64,000 nucleotides of DNA from Ensifer sp. MPMI2T (GCF_004827385.1 NZ_SRXN01000004.1:223574-287573); one strand, 5' to 3'; positions 35,731 through 46,123 are shown, numbered from the stretch's first letter. A program made the numbers and translations. Notes: generated by a model from the letters alone, not told the origin.

Positions 35731-36213
35731 TCAGGCGCGATGATAGGGATGACCCGACAGGATCGTCACGGCGCGATAAAGCTGCTCGGCAATCAGGATA
35801 CGCACGAGCTGGTGCGGCCAGGTCATCTTGCCAAGACAGAGTATCGCGTCAGCGCGCGCGTGCAGCGCCAGATCCAGGCCGTCGGCGCCGCCGATCGCGA
35901 TCGTCAGATCGCGCTTTCCGTTGTCGCGGAAGGCGCCGATGAGCGAAGCGAAGGCTTCCGAATCGATCGCCTTTCCACGCTCGTCGAGCAATACGAGCAG
36001 GCTGCCGTCCGCGAGTGCCTTTTCAAGCTGAGCGGCCTCCTCGCGCTTGCGCGTCTCCGCATTGCCGGCGCGGCTCTCGTTGACTTCCACGACCCGGGCG
36101 AACTCCAGCCCCACCGCGGGCCCCGCCTTGGCGAAGCGGTCGAGATAACGGCCCGCGAGATCCTTTTCCGGCCCCGCCTTCAGGCGGCCGACTGCGAAAA
36201 GTCCGATACGCAC
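35731..36213 (-). CDS. rlmH: 23S rRNA pseudouridine-1915 N3-methyltransferase
   Basis: A 160-residue SPOUT methyltransferase, the exact family length. MRIGLFAVGRLKAGPE at the start, LLVLLDERGKAIDSEAFA, IAIGGADGLD and the trefoil-knot end LVRILIAEQLYRAVTILSGHPYHR (in two blocks) are diagnostic. The start is GTG 36213; AAGGA lies upstream. An in-frame extension further upstream has no family similarity. It follows rsfS by about 160 bp. Confidence 0.95.
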   Translation of the reverse strand: MRIGLFAVGRLKAGPEKDLAGRYLDRFAKAGPAVGLEFARVVEVNESRAGNAETRKREEAAQLEKALADGSLLVLLDERGKAIDSEAFASLIGAFRDNGKRDLTIAIGGADGLDLALHARADAILCLGKMTWPHQLVRILIAEQLYRAVTILSGHPYHRA

Positions 36214-36373
36214 GACCCGATCATCCTTACCGGTGCCAGACCGATCCTGCGATACGACTGGCAAAACCATTCTTGCTGCCATCAGCCTAGCCGGGCGATG
36301 ACAGCCGCATTTTCATTCGACACCGGCGCTGTCGCTCCGTCCTGAGGCTTGGGTCAGGCTCGGGCGGCGCGTC

Positions 36374-36787
36374 TCAGTGCAGGGTACCGTCCTCGATTTC
36401 CGGGGCCGCCCACATCTTTTCGATGTTGTAGAACTCCCGAATCTCCGGCCGGAAAATGTGAACGATCACATCGCCGGTGTCGATCAGCACCCAGTCGCCA
36501 CCTTCAAGGCCTTCGACGCGGGAATTGCCAAACCCTTCGTCCTTCAGGTCCGTGATCAGGTGGTCGGCAATCGCCATCACATGCCTGTTCGACCGCCCGG
36601 AGACGACGACCATGAAGTCTCCCAGCGCCGATTTTCCGGCAATGTTGATGGTGACGATATCTTCTGCTTTCGAGTCCTCTAGGCTTTCGAGGACCAGGTT
36701 AAGCGCACGGACAGCGGCTTCGTCGCTTGATTCCGTGCTGCGCGGGTATGCGGTTGCCGCATAACCCTTGGCGTGTACTGTTGTCAG
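36374..36787 (-). CDS. rsfS: Ribosomal silencing factor RsfS, apparent CTG start
   Basis: A 137-residue RsfS/DUF143 protein that binds L14 and blocks subunit joining in starvation. The conserved N-terminal half (LNLVLESLEDSKAEDIV, then NIAGKSALGDF) lies upstream of the first ATG at 36613, so that ATG cannot be the start. In frame, a TAG stands 15 bp before CTG 36787, and no ATG, GTG or TTG lies between them and 36613. CTG 36787 has AAAGGA 7 nt upstream. I take it as a non-canonical start. The C-terminal half keeps VVVSGRSNRHV and FRPEIREFYNIEKMW. Confidence 0.85.
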   Translation of the reverse strand: MTTVHAKGYAATAYPRSTESSDEAAVRALNLVLESLEDSKAEDIVTINIAGKSALGDFMVVVSGRSNRHVMAIADHLITDLKDEGFGNSRVEGLEGGDWVLIDTGDVIVHIFRPEIREFYNIEKMWAAPEIEDGTLH

Positions 36788-36910
36788 GGTCTTTCCTTTC
36801 TAAAAGAACAGAACAGGCACTTCCGATTCGACGATCAGGATCGAACCGTCCGTAAATGTAGGCACCAAACCATGAGGGTTTCAAGACGCGAGAAATGAAT
36901 CATGGGAATT

Positions 36911-37017
36911 CATGCGGATTGTTCCCTTAATTGGAGCCGATTTTAAGGATATGAACAGCAGCAACACAAAGAGCTACAACGAACTCTGCACGTCTGATGA
37001 GGCGTCCGGCGCTGTAG
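36911..37017 (+). repeat. RIME1-like repeat, degenerate, overlapping the end of nadD
   Basis: GTTCCCTTAATTGGAGCCGA ... ATGAACAGCAGCAACACAAA ... GGCGTCCGGCGCTGTAG. It is diverged but keeps both palindromes. Positions 36974-37017 encode the last residues and TAG stop of nadD on the other strand. Confidence 0.75.
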
Positions 37018-37624
37018 AGCGAAGCGCCGTGGAGCTGAGCGGCGAGCGTGGTCCGTGAATGAATGTCCAGGCGGGCGCGGGGTGGACGGCGAGCGCCAGA
37101 GCATCATCCTCGTCGATACGGGCATAATCGAAGGTCCGCGCCATGCGCGATGAAAGATAGGCAAGCGTCGAGCCCGGCCTGTCGATGACCGCGATCGGAA
37201 AGGTCGAGACAATCTTGCGCCAGCTCTGCCAGCGGTGGAAATTCTTGAGGTTGTCCGCCCCCATCACCCAGACGAAGCGTACGTCGCGGTTGCGTGCGCG
37301 CACGATTTCGAGCGTACGAGCGGTGTAGCTCTGGCCGAGCGCCAGTTCGAAGGCCGTGACCTTGATGCGGGGGTTGGAGGCGATCTTCTCGCTGAGCGCG
37401 ATGCGTTCAGCCAGCGGCGCGAGATCGTTGTGGTTCTTCAACGGGTTGCCTGGCGTCACCATCCACCAGAGCTGGTCGAGACCAAGCCTGCGCAGCGCCG
37501 TTTCGGCCACGAGAAGATGGCCGTCGTGGGGCGGGTTGAACGACCCGCCGAAGAGGCCGACGGTCATCCCGCCTTCGACATGCGGCATGCGCAGATAGCG
37601 CGCGTTCACTCGAGGTGGGATCAC
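36974..37624 (-). CDS. nadD: Nicotinate-nucleotide adenylyltransferase
   Basis: A protein of up to 216 residues. GLFGGSFNPPHDGHLLVAE (nucleotidyltransferase HxGH), WWMVTPGNPLK, FVWVMGADNLKNFHRW and the late HGPRSPLSSTALR (ISSTxxR) identify NadD of NAD synthesis. The GTG at 37624 is given; ATG 37588 (MPHVEGG) or 37567 may be used. After the ISSTxxR motif the tail STAPDASSDVQSSL is encoded by a RIME1-like repeat. It follows proA directly. Confidence 0.92.
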   Translation of the reverse strand: MIPPRVNARYLRMPHVEGGMTVGLFGGSFNPPHDGHLLVAETALRRLGLDQLWWMVTPGNPLKNHNDLAPLAERIALSEKIASNPRIKVTAFELALGQSYTARTLEIVRARNRDVRFVWVMGADNLKNFHRWQSWRKIVSTFPIAVIDRPGSTLAYLSSRMARTFDYARIDEDDALALAVHPAPAWTFIHGPRSPLSSTALRSTAPDASSDVQSSL

Positions 37625-37625
37625 G

Positions 37626-38909
37626 TCAGGACCGCACCTGTCCCGTGCCGCGCACGCGGTATTTGAACGACGTCAGCTGTTCGACGCCGACGGGCCCGCG
37701 CGCATGCATCTTGCCGGTGGCGATGCCGATCTCGCCGCCCATGCCGAACTCGCCGCCGTCGGCAAACTGCGTCGAGGCATTGTGCAGGAGGATGGCGGAG
37801 TCGATCTCCGAGAAGAAGCGTTCCACGACGGTCGGATCTTCCGCGATAACCGCTTCGGTATGAGCCGACGACCAGGTGTTGATGTGGTCGATGGCGCCGG
37901 AAATGCCGTCGACCAGCTTCGCCGAAATGATTGCGTCGAGATATTCGGTCGCCCAATCCTCGTCGGTCGCGGGTTTAAGGCCCGGCAGCAGCGCTTCCAG
38001 ATCCTTCGAAACCCTGACTTCGCAGCCGGCGTCAACGAGCGCCTGAAGCAGCGGCTTCGCGAAACGATCCGCGGCATTGCGGTCGACGAGCAGCGTTTCG
38101 GCGGCGCCGCAGATGCCGGTACGGCGCATCTTGGCGTTGACGAGAATCTTCTTCGCCATGTCGAGATCGGCCGAGGCGTCGACATAGATGTGGCAGAGGC
38201 CTTCGAGATGCGCGAAGACCGGCACCCGCGCCTCGCTCTGAACGCGGGCGACGAGGCTTTTTCCCCCGCGCGGCACGATCACGTCGATCGCGCCGTTGAG
38301 GCCGGTGAGCATGGCGCCGACGGCGGCGCGGTCGGCGACCGGCACCATCTGGATCGCATGCTCCGGCAGGCCGGCGGCCTTCAGCCCCTCGACCTGGCAG
38401 GCATGGATCGCCCGCGACGAATGAAAACTGTCGGAGCCGCCGCGCAGGATCACCGCATTGCCGGCCTTGAGGCAGAGCGCGCCGGCATCGGCCGTGACGT
38501 TGGGCCGGCTTTCGTAGATCACGCCGATCACGCCGAGCGGCGTGCGCACGCGCTCGATATGGAGACCATTCGGGCGATCCCATTCGGCAATCACGTCGCC
38601 GATCGGATCCTTGAAGGCGGCGATCGCGCGGATGCCGTCGGCCATATCGCGGATGCGATCCCGGTTTAGGGTAAGACGATCGATGAAGGCCTTGGCGACA
38701 CCGGTTTTCTCGGCGTTTTCAAGATCGACCGCATTGGCTGCGAGGATTTCGTCCGTCCTGGCGACGATGGCATCTGCCATGGCGATCAGCGCCGCGTGCT
38801 TGCGCTCGGCGCTTGCCACAGCGAGCGGCCGGCTGGCCGCTTTGGCGCGACGGCCGATTTCCAGCATAACGCTGTTGACGTCGTCGTCGTTGTTGACCGC
38901 GTCAGGCAT
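37626..38909 (-). CDS. proA: Gamma-glutamyl phosphate reductase
   Basis: A 427-residue aldehyde dehydrogenase-fold enzyme reducing glutamyl-5-phosphate to the semialdehyde (proline step 2). The active-site Cys is in [28 protein letters not shown] and [11 protein letters not shown] are conserved. Start ATG 38909 overlaps the end of proB by 8 bp; an in-frame upstream extension (38939) lies inside proB and is not needed. Confidence 0.97.
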   Translation of the reverse strand: MPDAVNNDDDVNSVMLEIGRRAKAASRPLAVASAERKHAALIAMADAIVARTDEILAANAVDLENAEKTGVAKAFIDRLTLNRDRIRDMADGIRAIAAFKDPIGDVIAEWDRPNGLHIERVRTPLGVIGVIYESRPNVTADAGALCLKAGNAVILRGGSDSFHSSRAIHACQVEGLKAAGLPEHAIQMVPVADRAAVGAMLTGLNGAIDVIVPRGGKSLVARVQSEARVPVFAHLEGLCHIYVDASADLDMAKKILVNAKMRRTGICGAAETLLVDRNAADRFAKPLLQALVDAGCEVRVSKDLEALLPGLKPATDEDWATEYLDAIISAKLVDGISGAIDHINTWSSAHTEAVIAEDPTVVERFFSEIDSAILLHNASTQFADGGEFGMGGEIGIATGKMHARGPVGVEQLTSFKYRVRGTGQVRS

Positions 38910-40083
38910 GAACCTCGCCCTTCCTCTCGTCTCTTCCATCGTCCGCGCGCGTCCCGGCGGGACCTGTCATCACCAGATCGTCGCGGTGCACCATCGCCGC
39001 GCGGCCGGCATAGCCGAGGATCGCGGAAATCTCGGCCGATTTCTTGCCGGCGATCTGGCGCGCTTCGTCGGCATCATAGCCGGCAAGGCCGCGGGCGATT
39101 TCGCGGCCCGACGATCCGAGAATCGCGATGGTGTCGCCACGGCTGAAGCTGCCCGTCACCTGCCGGACACCGGCCGGCAGCAGGCTCTTGCCGGAGCGGA
39201 GCGCCGTTTCGGCGCCGGCGTCGATGGTAAGCGTGCCGGCCGGCAGAAGCTGCCCGGCAATCCAGGTCTTGCGCGCGGTCACCGGCGAGCCGGCCGGCGC
39301 GAACCAGGAGGAGCGCGCGCCGGACTCGATCGCGTTCAGCGGATGCTCCGGCTTGCCCGAGGCGATGATCATCGCGCAGCCTGCGGTGGTCGCGATCTTG
39401 CCGGCGTCGATCTTGGTGCGCATGCCGCCGCGCGAAAGCTCGGAGGCCGCGCCCCCGGCCATCGCCTCGATCTCAGGCGTGATTTCCGCGATCGTCTCGA
39501 GGAAGCGCGCGTCGGGGTCGAGATGGGGCGGGGCGGTGTAAAGGCCGTCGATATCGGAGAGCAGTACGAGCAGGTCGGCGCCGACCATCGTCGCCACCCG
39601 GGCGGCCAACCGGTCGTTGTCGCCGTAGCGGATCTCGGTGGTGGCCACCGTGTCGTTCTCATTGATAATCGGCACGGCGCCAAGCTTCAGCAGCTGGCTG
39701 ATCGTTGCTCGCGCATTGAGATAGCGGCGGCGCTCTTCGGTGTCGCCGAGAGTCAACAGGACCTGGCCCGCAATGATCTGATCGGTCGAGAGGCTTTCCG
39801 ACCAGGCGCGCGCCAAGGCGATCTGTCCGACGGCGGCTGCCGCCTGGCTTTCCTCGAGCTTGAGGGCGCCGGCTGGAAGATCGAGCACCGTCCGCCCGAG
39901 CGCAATCGCGCCCGAGGAGACGACGAGCACCTCTACGCCCTTTGCCTTCAATCCGGCAATGTCGGCGCACAGGGCGTCGAGCCAGGCCTTCTTCAGCCCC
40001 GACTTGCGATCGACCAACAGCGCCGAGCCGATCTTGATGACGACCCGGCGGTACTTCTGCAGCGGCTTGCGGGTCCTTGTCAT
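38902..40083 (-). CDS. proB: Glutamate 5-kinase
   Basis: A 393-residue kinase: amino-acid-kinase domain ([61 protein letters not shown]) and a C-terminal PUA domain (about 285-370). First enzyme of proline synthesis, normally feedback-inhibited by proline. Its start lies 1 bp from the obgE stop and its end overlaps proA: a tight operon. Confidence 0.97.
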   Translation of the reverse strand: MTRTRKPLQKYRRVVIKIGSALLVDRKSGLKKAWLDALCADIAGLKAKGVEVLVVSSGAIALGRTVLDLPAGALKLEESQAAAAVGQIALARAWSESLSTDQIIAGQVLLTLGDTEERRRYLNARATISQLLKLGAVPIINENDTVATTEIRYGDNDRLAARVATMVGADLLVLLSDIDGLYTAPPHLDPDARFLETIAEITPEIEAMAGGAASELSRGGMRTKIDAGKIATTAGCAMIIASGKPEHPLNAIESGARSSWFAPAGSPVTARKTWIAGQLLPAGTLTIDAGAETALRSGKSLLPAGVRQVTGSFSRGDTIAILGSSGREIARGLAGYDADEARQIAGKKSAEISAILGYAGRAAMVHRDDLVMTGPAGTRADDGRDERKGEVHA

Positions 40084-40084
40084 T

Positions 40085-41110
<1,026 letters not shown>

Positions 41111-41165
41111 TCAGTATATTTGCCGCCATCGATATAGGCGGTTACCCTGGAGGTCAAAGACTATC

Positions 41166-42026
41166 GTGCGGTTCACGAGCTACAATATTCAATACGGCAT
41201 CGGTCTCGACGGGCGTTTCGACCCCGAGCGCATCGCCGCTTCTCTCCGCGAGGCCGACATCATCGCCTTGCAAGAAGTGACTCGCAACTTCCATCGCAAC
41301 GGCAATGCCGATCTCGTTTCGATTTTCGAAGACCTGCTGCCGGACTATTTTTCTGTCTTTCATGCGCCCTGCGAGATCGATATCGGCTCGGCGATCGAGA
41401 ACGGCCGCGCGATCAACCGCCGGTTCCAGTTCGGCAACATGATCCTCTCGCGCTGGCCCATCCTTTCGACGCGGCTGATCGCCTTGCCGCGGACGCGCAC
41501 GGTAAGTCCCATGAACCTGCAGCGCGGCGCGACGGAAGCGCTGATTGCGACGCCGACCGGCCCGTTGCGGGTCTATTCCGTCCACCTCGACCATGTGCTT
41601 CCCGGCGAACGCATCAGCCAGATCGAGTTTCTGAAACAAAGACTTGTCAACTACCCAGTCGAAGGCGGAGCGATTTCTGGTGCCTCCGATTTCGGCTTTC
41701 CTGAGCCGCCGCATCCGGAGGATTTCGTCGTGATGGGCGATTTCAACATGGTGCCGGAATCGCCCGAATACAACGTGATGGTCGGGACGCGCGACGCCTT
41801 TTACGGACGCTCGCTGCGGATCGGCAATCCGGTCGATGCGCTTGCCCATCTCGGCCGGCTGACACCGGAGAGCTATAGCTGGATTCATCCGGATGATCGT
41901 CAGCGGCGCATGCATCTCGACTATTGCTTCCTTAGTGCCGGGCTGGTCCCCCGCCTGAAGGACGCCTGGACCGACTATGACGCGACGGGCTCCGACCACC
42001 TGCCGGTCGGAATCGAGCTCCATTGA
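41166..42026 (+). CDS. Endonuclease/exonuclease/phosphatase-family protein
   Basis: A 286-residue EEP-fold hydrolase. SYNIQYGIGLDG, ADIIALQEVTRN (metal Glu), VVMGDFNMVPESPEY and ATGSDHLPVGIEL (catalytic Asp-His) are intact. Substrate may be DNA, a phospholipid or an inositol phosphate; not decidable here. GTG 41166 start, GGAGG about 12 nt upstream. It is the only plus-strand gene inside the minus-strand obgE-rplU block. Confidence 0.85.
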   Translation: MRFTSYNIQYGIGLDGRFDPERIAASLREADIIALQEVTRNFHRNGNADLVSIFEDLLPDYFSVFHAPCEIDIGSAIENGRAINRRFQFGNMILSRWPILSTRLIALPRTRTVSPMNLQRGATEALIATPTGPLRVYSVHLDHVLPGERISQIEFLKQRLVNYPVEGGAISGASDFGFPEPPHPEDFVVMGDFNMVPESPEYNVMVGTRDAFYGRSLRIGNPVDALAHLGRLTPESYSWIHPDDRQRRMHLDYCFLSAGLVPRLKDAWTDYDATGSDHLPVGIELH

Positions 42027-42027
42027 A

Positions 42028-42068
42028 CGAAAAAACCGCGAAGGCTGGCCTTCGCGGGTTCTTTTCTT
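42028..42068. terminator. Bidirectional terminator between the phosphoesterase and GNAT genes
   Basis: Stem CCGCGAAGG/CCTTCGCGG with an A run before and a T-rich run after (42030-42035, 42059-42068), so it can stop transcription from either side. It is 2 bp past the phosphoesterase stop. Confidence 0.88.
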
Positions 42069-42651
42069 AATTCGGCCGGCGCAGCGCCGCGGCCGTCAGC
42101 CGCGTCTCGATATGCGCGACCATGGCGTTGCGGGCGAGCGCGTAGATCTGGCTGCAGCCGGTGATCTTGAAGCCGAGCTTCTCCTGGATCCGGAGCGAAC
42201 CCGGATTGTCGGCAAAGACGCCTGAATGGAGCACAGTGTCCGGCATGCGCCGGAAGAAGCGCTCGATCGCCGCGTGGACCGCCTCGCTCGCCAAGCCCTT
42301 GCCCCAGTAGAACCGGTTCAGCCAGTAGCCGACATGCCACTGACCATGCCTGAGTTCGATGCCGACGCAGCCGATATGGACATCGTCGCCGGTGGTGACG
42401 GCGAGCGCCCAGTCCGGCAAAACGTTGGCCGCCTGGCGGTTCAGCCAGTCGAGCGCATCCTGTTGGTCATAGGGCGCCGGGACGCGCGCCAGCATGCGCG
42501 CGACCTGGAAGTCGCCAAGCGACTGGGCGATTGCCCCCGCATCGGCAAGCCGGTGCGGCCTGAGCCTGAGCCGCTCGGTTTCGATGACCGGGCAGGGCCC
42601 GGGATCGGGGCGGATGATGACCCGTGAACGTTCGGGAACGAGCGCGTTCAT
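42067..42651 (-). CDS. GNAT-family N-acetyltransferase (RimJ/RimL type)
   Basis: A 194-residue GNAT. IETERLRLRPHRLADAGAIA, GYWLNRFYWGKGLASEA (acetyl-CoA loop) and NPGSLRIQEKLGF are RimJ-like. Target unknown. The ATG overlaps the TGA of the preceding GNAT gene (ATGA), and the two are clearly related by duplication. Its stop lies within the terminator region. Confidence 0.85.
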   Translation of the reverse strand: MNALVPERSRVIIRPDPGPCPVIETERLRLRPHRLADAGAIAQSLGDFQVARMLARVPAPYDQQDALDWLNRQAANVLPDWALAVTTGDDVHIGCVGIELRHGQWHVGYWLNRFYWGKGLASEAVHAAIERFFRRMPDTVLHSGVFADNPGSLRIQEKLGFKITGCSQIYALARNAMVAHIETRLTAAALRRPN

Positions 42652-43280
42652 CGCATGCCTCCCCAGCTTCTCAGCGAAACCCAGGTCTTGCGGTCGAGCC
42701 GGTACCATTCGACCGACATCATGCCGCCGAGCGCCAGGCTTTCGACCATGCCGGAGCCCTGGAACTGGAAACCGCACTTCTGGATCACCCGCCGCGAGGC
42801 GATGTTCATGACCCGGCAGCGCGCATCGATCTGGTCGATGTCGCGGGTGCGGAAGGCCATGTCGGTCAGTGCTTGCGCGGCTTCCGTGGCGTAGCCCTGG
42901 TTCCAATAGGGTTCGCCCAACCAGTAACCGAGTTCGGCCGTCTTGCCGTCGGGATGCGGCTCGATACCGCAGCAGCCCAGGAATGCGCCATTGTCCGCCT
43001 TGGTGATCGCGTAGACGCACTTGCCAATCGTGCCGGCTTTTGCGCGTCGCACGAAATCGGCCGCATCCGCCGTGGTGTAGGGGTGCGGCATGCGCGAGAC
43101 CATGGTGGCGATATTGGCGTTGTTGGCAAGATGGGCAAGGGCGTCGATATCGTCTTCGTGGGGCGCGCGCAAAACGAGCCGGGGCGATAACAATATCGGG
43201 CAATCGGTCCTTGACCGCTGAGGCCTCAGCCTTTGTTCGGGAGACCGGGATTGGTCTTCCCTCAAGAGCTCGGTTTGCAT
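42648..43280 (-). CDS. GNAT-family N-acetyltransferase
   Basis: A 210-residue GNAT paralogue of the next gene. LLSPRLVLRAPHEDDIDALA, LGYWLGEPYWNQGYATEA and NIASRRVIQKCGFQ are the RimJ-like core. An N-terminal 30-residue basic extension (REDQSRSPEQRLRPQRSR) precedes it. ATG 43280 has GGAGGA 6 nt upstream. In Rhizobiales one or two such genes stand between rpmA and obgE; they may acetylate ribosomal proteins, but that is inference. Confidence 0.85.
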   Translation of the reverse strand: MQTELLREDQSRSPEQRLRPQRSRTDCPILLSPRLVLRAPHEDDIDALAHLANNANIATMVSRMPHPYTTADAADFVRRAKAGTIGKCVYAITKADNGAFLGCCGIEPHPDGKTAELGYWLGEPYWNQGYATEAAQALTDMAFRTRDIDQIDARCRVMNIASRRVIQKCGFQFQGSGMVESLALGGMMSVEWYRLDRKTWVSLRSWGGMR

Positions 43281-43302
43281 GGTTCTTCCTCCAGACATGC
43301 GA

Positions 43303-43336
43303 AAAGGGGAGTTGGGTACCGTCCCATCTCCCCTTT
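43303..43336 (-). terminator. Rho-independent terminator after rplU-rpmA
   Basis: On the minus strand AAAGGGGAGATGGGAC pairs with GTACCCAACTCCCCTTT, followed by TC. It lies between rpmA and the GNAT pair, separating the ribosomal protein transcript. Confidence 0.75.
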
Positions 43337-43410
43337 GAAGTCTGGCCTTGAACCTTGCAGGTGCATCAGCCGGGTCGATGAGACGCCGGCTGTTTTAGAG
43401 CGCTACCGGC

Positions 43411-43680
43411 TTATTCCGCTGCTTCCGCTTTCGGCATTACAGACACGTAGACTCGGCCGTTGGCCTTCGTGCGGAAGTCCACGTTACCTGCCGTAAGCGC
43501 AAAAATCGTATGGTCCTTGCCGAGGCCGACATTGGCGCCCGCATGCCACTTCGTGCCGCGCTGGCGCACGATGATGTTGCCCGCGACGACGGCTTCGCCG
43601 CCGAACTTCTTCACGCCAAGGCGCTTGGACTCAGAATCGCGACCGTTGCGCGACGAACCGCCAGCTTTTTTGTGTGCCAT
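43411..43680 (-). CDS. rpmA: 50S ribosomal protein L27
   Basis: An 89-residue L27. [20 protein letters not shown] at the start reaches the peptidyl-transferase centre; no processed N-terminal extension as in Firmicutes. [19 protein letters not shown] is conserved. It follows rplU by 33 bp, the universal rplU-rpmA pair. Confidence 0.98.
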   Translation of the reverse strand: MAHKKAGGSSRNGRDSESKRLGVKKFGGEAVVAGNIIVRQRGTKWHAGANVGLGKDHTIFALTAGNVDFRTKANGRVYVSVMPKAEAAE

Positions 43681-43713
43681 TGGTGTTCTCCTTTAAACCT
43701 TCGATCCCGGAAC

Positions 43714-44088
43714 TCAGTTTGCAGCTTCTTCAGCGGCGGCTTCGGTCTTCTTCGAAGCCTTCTTCGCCTTGCCTCCGGCAGCAGCGATGTCCAGGATGCG
43801 GACGGTCGTCTGATGCTGGCGATGGCCGCGCGAACGCTTGGAGTTCTGGCGGCGGCGCTTCTTGAAGGCGATGACCTTCTTGGCGCGGCCCTGTTCCACA
43901 ACTTCGGCGCTGACAACGGCACCTTCGACAAACGGAGCACCGATGGTGGCATCGGCGCCGGCGCCGACCATCAGGATCTCGGTGAATTCAATCTTGTCGC
44001 CTTGAACGCCTTCCAGCTTTTCGATGGTGATGACGTCGTTGGCCGCCACGCGGTACTGCTTACCGCCGGTCTTGATGACTGCGAACAT
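43714..44088 (-). CDS. rplU: 50S ribosomal protein L21
   Basis: A 124-residue L21. [19 protein letters not shown] at the start and [18 protein letters not shown] (rRNA-binding) in the middle. The C-terminus has an alphaproteobacterial Ala/Lys tail ([16 protein letters not shown]). AAGGA lies 7 nt before the ATG. First gene of the rplU-rpmA unit. Confidence 0.98.
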   Translation of the reverse strand: MFAVIKTGGKQYRVAANDVITIEKLEGVQGDKIEFTEILMVGAGADATIGAPFVEGAVVSAEVVEQGRAKKVIAFKKRRRQNSKRSRGHRQHQTTVRILDIAAAGGKAKKASKKTEAAAEEAAN

Positions 44089-44393
44089 ATTTTATCCTTT
44101 CATGTTCGGTCCGGCTCTTTACCTTAAAAAGGCAAGGCCGTCTTTTTATCAGTCGTTGCATTGAGCGGAGCGCCTCGGAAAACCCTTGACCTCCACCAGT
44201 GGGTGGGCACAAACTCTTACCCTTCGCGGCGTGGGCAGACCACACCACTTCATTGCGCGGATTACGGGAATCGCTCCTCCCTGTCAAGGCGAAAGGCGCG
44301 GCCAAGCAAGATATTCTTCTCACGGCCCCTTGTCAGGGCGCAAATCTGCCGCTATGAACCCGACCGCGCCGACCAAGCGCCAACCGGCCCCGC
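44089..44393. other. Gene-free interval: rplU leader and tRNA-Ser promoter
   Basis: I see no coding frame with a ribosome site in this 305-bp gap. The left part is the rplU 5' leader (minus strand), which ends with AAGGATAAAAT before the ATG. The right part holds the plus-strand promoter of the tRNA-Ser gene, listed separately. Confidence 0.6.
44330..44358 (+). promoter_or_regulatory. Housekeeping promoter of tRNA-Ser
   Basis: TTGTCA at 44330-44335, a 17-bp spacer, and TATGAA at 44353-44358. The predicted transcription start is near 44365, some 30 bp ahead of the mature tRNA. Confidence 0.6.
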
Positions 44394-44483
44394 GGAGAGG
44401 TGGCAGAGTGGTTGAATGCACCGCACTCGAAATGCGGCATGGGTGCAAGCCCATCGGGGGTTCGAATCCCCCCCTCTCCGCCA
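44394..44483 (+). tRNA. tRNA-Ser (anticodon CGA)
   Basis: A 90-nt class II tRNA with encoded CCA. Acceptor GGAGAGG/CCTCTCC, discriminator G (as in tRNA-Ser), anticodon CGA at 44428-44430 in CTCGAAA, a long variable arm (CATGGGTGCAAGCCCATC) and T-arm GGTTCGAATCC. It reads UCG codons. Confidence 0.97.
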
Positions 44484-44512
44484 GAATTCACCCAATGGCT
44501 AAACTCAGTGTC

Positions 44513-45295
44513 TCAATGACCGATCGCGCCGCGCGCCCAGATAGCCGCCCTGTTACGCACCAAAGCGTCGGCTGCCCACTCCGCCCAAAGCTCCGCCGGC
44601 GGTAGCCAGAACCAGCCTCCGGCCTCATCTCCAACGACTTCGGACTTGCCTGCGGCGGCGGTTGCCGCTGTCAGCAGGCAGATCCACGCTGCCCGTTTTT
44701 CATGGTCTCGTTCGGTTGTGACCTTCTGCAGCAGGGTCTCGTTTTTCCAGCCAATGGCGCGCAGAAGTCTGTCGAAGACGCGGCTTTCGACCGCGTGGTC
44801 GTATAGCCAGTCAAACTTCCTGCGCTTTGCCGCCCTGGAAATGGCAAAACGCTCATTTTCGAGAAGAACGCCGAGAAAGGCGTTTGGGAAAGCTTCGATG
44901 ATTGCGGCACCGGGGATGACGGGCTTGCCGATCGTCGAGGCAGCCGCGAGGTGCCTGACCTGCGCTGCGGTTTCGGCGGCGGCCTTTCGCAGGGCGAGGC
45001 CATGGCCGTGGTGGCTGAGACCCGGCTTGCAGCGCTTCTGGAAGGCGCCGCGGATGAAGAGGCGCTCGCAGAGGCGGTCGAGGGTGTCGGGTGCGTCCAG
45101 TGGTGTAAGGGGGCCGTCGATGGCGATCACCGTGAATGTCGTCGATGCAGGAATGTGCTGCCGGCGGCGGTCCCAGTCGGTATGCGCCCTTGCGGCGTCG
45201 CAGACGTCGCCGATGCTCCAGGCGATACCGGTGGTGGGACGAGAGCGCGAGTAGCCGACATCGATGCCGAGCAGTGCGAGGTTACGAAACGGCAT
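44513..45295 (-). CDS. DUF429 family protein
   Basis: A 260-residue protein with an RNase H-like N-terminus: LLGIDVGYSRSRPTTGIAW, then FTVIAIDGPLTPLDAP, and PGAAIIEAFPNAFLGVL. The DxG and internal Asp motifs are kept, so nuclease activity is possible. No partner nearby suggests a pathway. ATG 45295 has GGGAG 6 nt upstream. It is convergent to the tRNA-Ser gene. Confidence 0.8.
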   Translation of the reverse strand: MPFRNLALLGIDVGYSRSRPTTGIAWSIGDVCDAARAHTDWDRRRQHIPASTTFTVIAIDGPLTPLDAPDTLDRLCERLFIRGAFQKRCKPGLSHHGHGLALRKAAAETAAQVRHLAAASTIGKPVIPGAAIIEAFPNAFLGVLLENERFAISRAAKRRKFDWLYDHAVESRVFDRLLRAIGWKNETLLQKVTTERDHEKRAAWICLLTAATAAAGKSEVVGDEAGGWFWLPPAELWAEWAADALVRNRAAIWARGAIGH

Positions 45296-45424
45296 TTCTT
45301 CTCCCATCGTCCGCGGTATCAGGGCTCCACCGAAGTGTTACCCATTGTATCTGGTGCAAAATATCCCGTTTCAGGATCGGTATCCCGTAATGGGTAACGC
45401 CCAGGCTCACGGACTGGCGCCGCA

Positions 45425-45931
45425 TCAATCCTTCGCATTCGTGCGCAGCCACGTCTCCAGCGCCGCGATCACCGCCAATCTGAGACTTGCGCCACGGGCA
45501 AGCGCGTGGGCGAGAGAGTGGTCGTCGGGAGGAAACCCGATTTCCTGCATCACGTCGCCCGGCTTCAATTGGCGTTGAGCCATGATCGCCTTGATCTCGG
45601 CGATCGCGGAGGGCAGCAGATAGCGGCCGCTTGCGATCGGAGCCTCCACGGCACGGGCAGACGGTGAGGCGGTGGGGGGATGCGCGGCTGTCGTCGATAG
45701 CGCGCCCCTAGCCATAAGCCAGTTCAAAAAGATGTCACGCTCGCTATCGGTCGCCTTCGTCCAGGAATTCTTGAGCTTATCCAGTCGGGTGCGTTCCGGC
45801 TTTATGCCGGCGATGACGAGCGCCTTGCGCAAGGACGGGATCTTGCCGGCAAGAAAAGCGCCATGGACATCGGGGAACTCGGATCTCAGCCGCTGCAGAT
45901 CGTGTGTATTGTCGAGTTTCTTCTTCGCCAT
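45425..45931 (-). CDS. Hypothetical protein, 168 residues
   Basis: I do not recognise a family. The N-terminal half is rich in charged helix (DNTHDLQRLRSEFP, IPSLRKALVIAGIKP), a low-complexity Ala/Pro/Ser linker follows (about residues 80-100), and the C-terminal part (LLPSAIAEIKAIMAQRQL, GDVMQEIGFPPDD) ends in a helical stretch. No signal or membrane segment. The ATG at 45931 begins a Lys-rich MAKKKLDN start. A RIME1-like element lies upstream. Confidence 0.65.
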   Translation of the reverse strand: MAKKKLDNTHDLQRLRSEFPDVHGAFLAGKIPSLRKALVIAGIKPERTRLDKLKNSWTKATDSERDIFLNWLMARGALSTTAAHPPTASPSARAVEAPIASGRYLLPSAIAEIKAIMAQRQLKPGDVMQEIGFPPDDHSLAHALARGASLRLAVIAALETWLRTNAKD

Positions 45932-46041
45932 CCTCACATCCGCCGCCGAAGTTCCGTGATCCTCTATCGTGCTTGCAAGGCAAGGGCGAGCAAAAAGGTA
46001 CGGCAGGAGCGCAGCCGGACGAAGAACCCATCGCGTCGTCG

Positions 46042-46123
46042 CCGATTTGACGATAAAAAACATGCAGCAATTCAAAGTGCTACAGCATCCATTGCGCGTC
46101 TGATAAGACTCGCGGTGCTGTAG
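46042..46123 (+). repeat. RIME1-like repeat, left end truncated
   Basis: GATTTGACGATAAAAAACAT, then GCAGCAATTCAAAGTGCTAC, GCGTCTGATAAGACTCGC and GGTGCTGTAG. The first half-palindrome is lost. It lies in the divergent space between two hypothetical genes. Confidence 0.8.
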
